A DNA stretch of 64,000 bases from Methylotenera sp. GTDB lineage: Bacteria; Pseudomonadota; Gammaproteobacteria; Burkholderiales; Methylophilaceae. The stretch covers positions 61,827 to 125,826 of the forward strand of contig JAKFVD010000025.1 of NCBI GenBank assembly GCA_021732365.1, written 5' to 3'. Both the position numbers and the translations under genes were made by a program. This document shows positions 63,999 through 64,000 of the stretch, piece by piece; position 1 is the stretch's first letter, and every line of letters starts with the position of its first letter. The notes under the pieces are model-generated. The model was not told the DNA's origin and ran no database searches. It worked only from the letters and a program-made list of their open reading frames with translations.

Positions 63999-64000
63999 AA

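Overview
The window looks like a chromosomal segment of a moderately AT-rich betaproteobacterium, most likely a methylotroph of the family Methylophilaceae (Methylotenera-like). This is an inference from gene content: 6-phosphogluconate dehydrogenase, a PqqA peptide, the proteobacterial-type GshA, LptM-LysA, a standard mreBCD/mrdAB/rlpA/dacC/ybeD/lipBA cluster and a PilY1-type minor pilin operon. I see no rRNA, tRNA, insertion sequence, CRISPR array or prophage.

Layout. 1-5.1 kb (+): tail of a dienelactone-hydrolase-like gene, gnd, a 57-codon ORF on the minus strand, then thiS-thiG-apaG-mltA. 5.17-5.25 kb (-): pqqA, only 23 codons. 5.4-21.97 kb (-): ten same-strand, closely spaced genes starting with an ArsR-type regulator. 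They encode an Aas-like acyltransferase/acyl-ACP synthetase, a Tat-exported amidohydrolase, a DUF2339 membrane protein, an LplT-like MFS protein, a ketoacyl synthase III fused to a heme-oxygenase-like diiron (HDO) domain, a phospholipase D-like protein, an unknown protein, an LtaS/OpgB-type phosphoglycerol transferase, and a glycosidase-like protein fused to a lipopolysaccharide-kinase-like domain. 22-25.1 kb (-): an outer-membrane TIGR02001-type gene broken by an in-frame TGA, then glnK and amtB, with a good sigma-54 site upstream. 25.2-35.9 kb (+): ubiK, comM, a prohibitin-like gene, metH, a Fic gene with its own operator-like repeats, mpl, a lone tonB and a thioredoxin-like [2Fe-2S] ferredoxin. 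36-41.6 kb: HIT, nadA, nudB, ispH (-), purU (+), lysA and lptM (-). 41.7-49.8 kb (+): a type IV pilin/minor pilin operon ending in pilY1. 49.8-63.9 kb (-): Gx transporter, NusG-domain-II protein, apbE, gshB, gshA, lipA, lipB, ybeD, dacC, rlpA, rodA, mrdA, mreD, mreC, mreB.

Most of the window is core metabolism and envelope growth. The exception is the 16.5-kb minus-strand block. Its Aas- and LplT-like members point to re-acylation of lysophospholipids. Beside them are enzymes that could cut phospholipid head groups (PLD), move glycerophosphate (LtaS/OpgB type), modify or phosphorylate sugars (glycosidase-kinase), and make or oxidise an unusual acyl chain (KAS III-HDO fusion). My working hypothesis is an envelope-lipid or glycolipid synthesis and recycling locus. 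I cannot name its product from sequence alone, and it is the best candidate here for an undescribed system.
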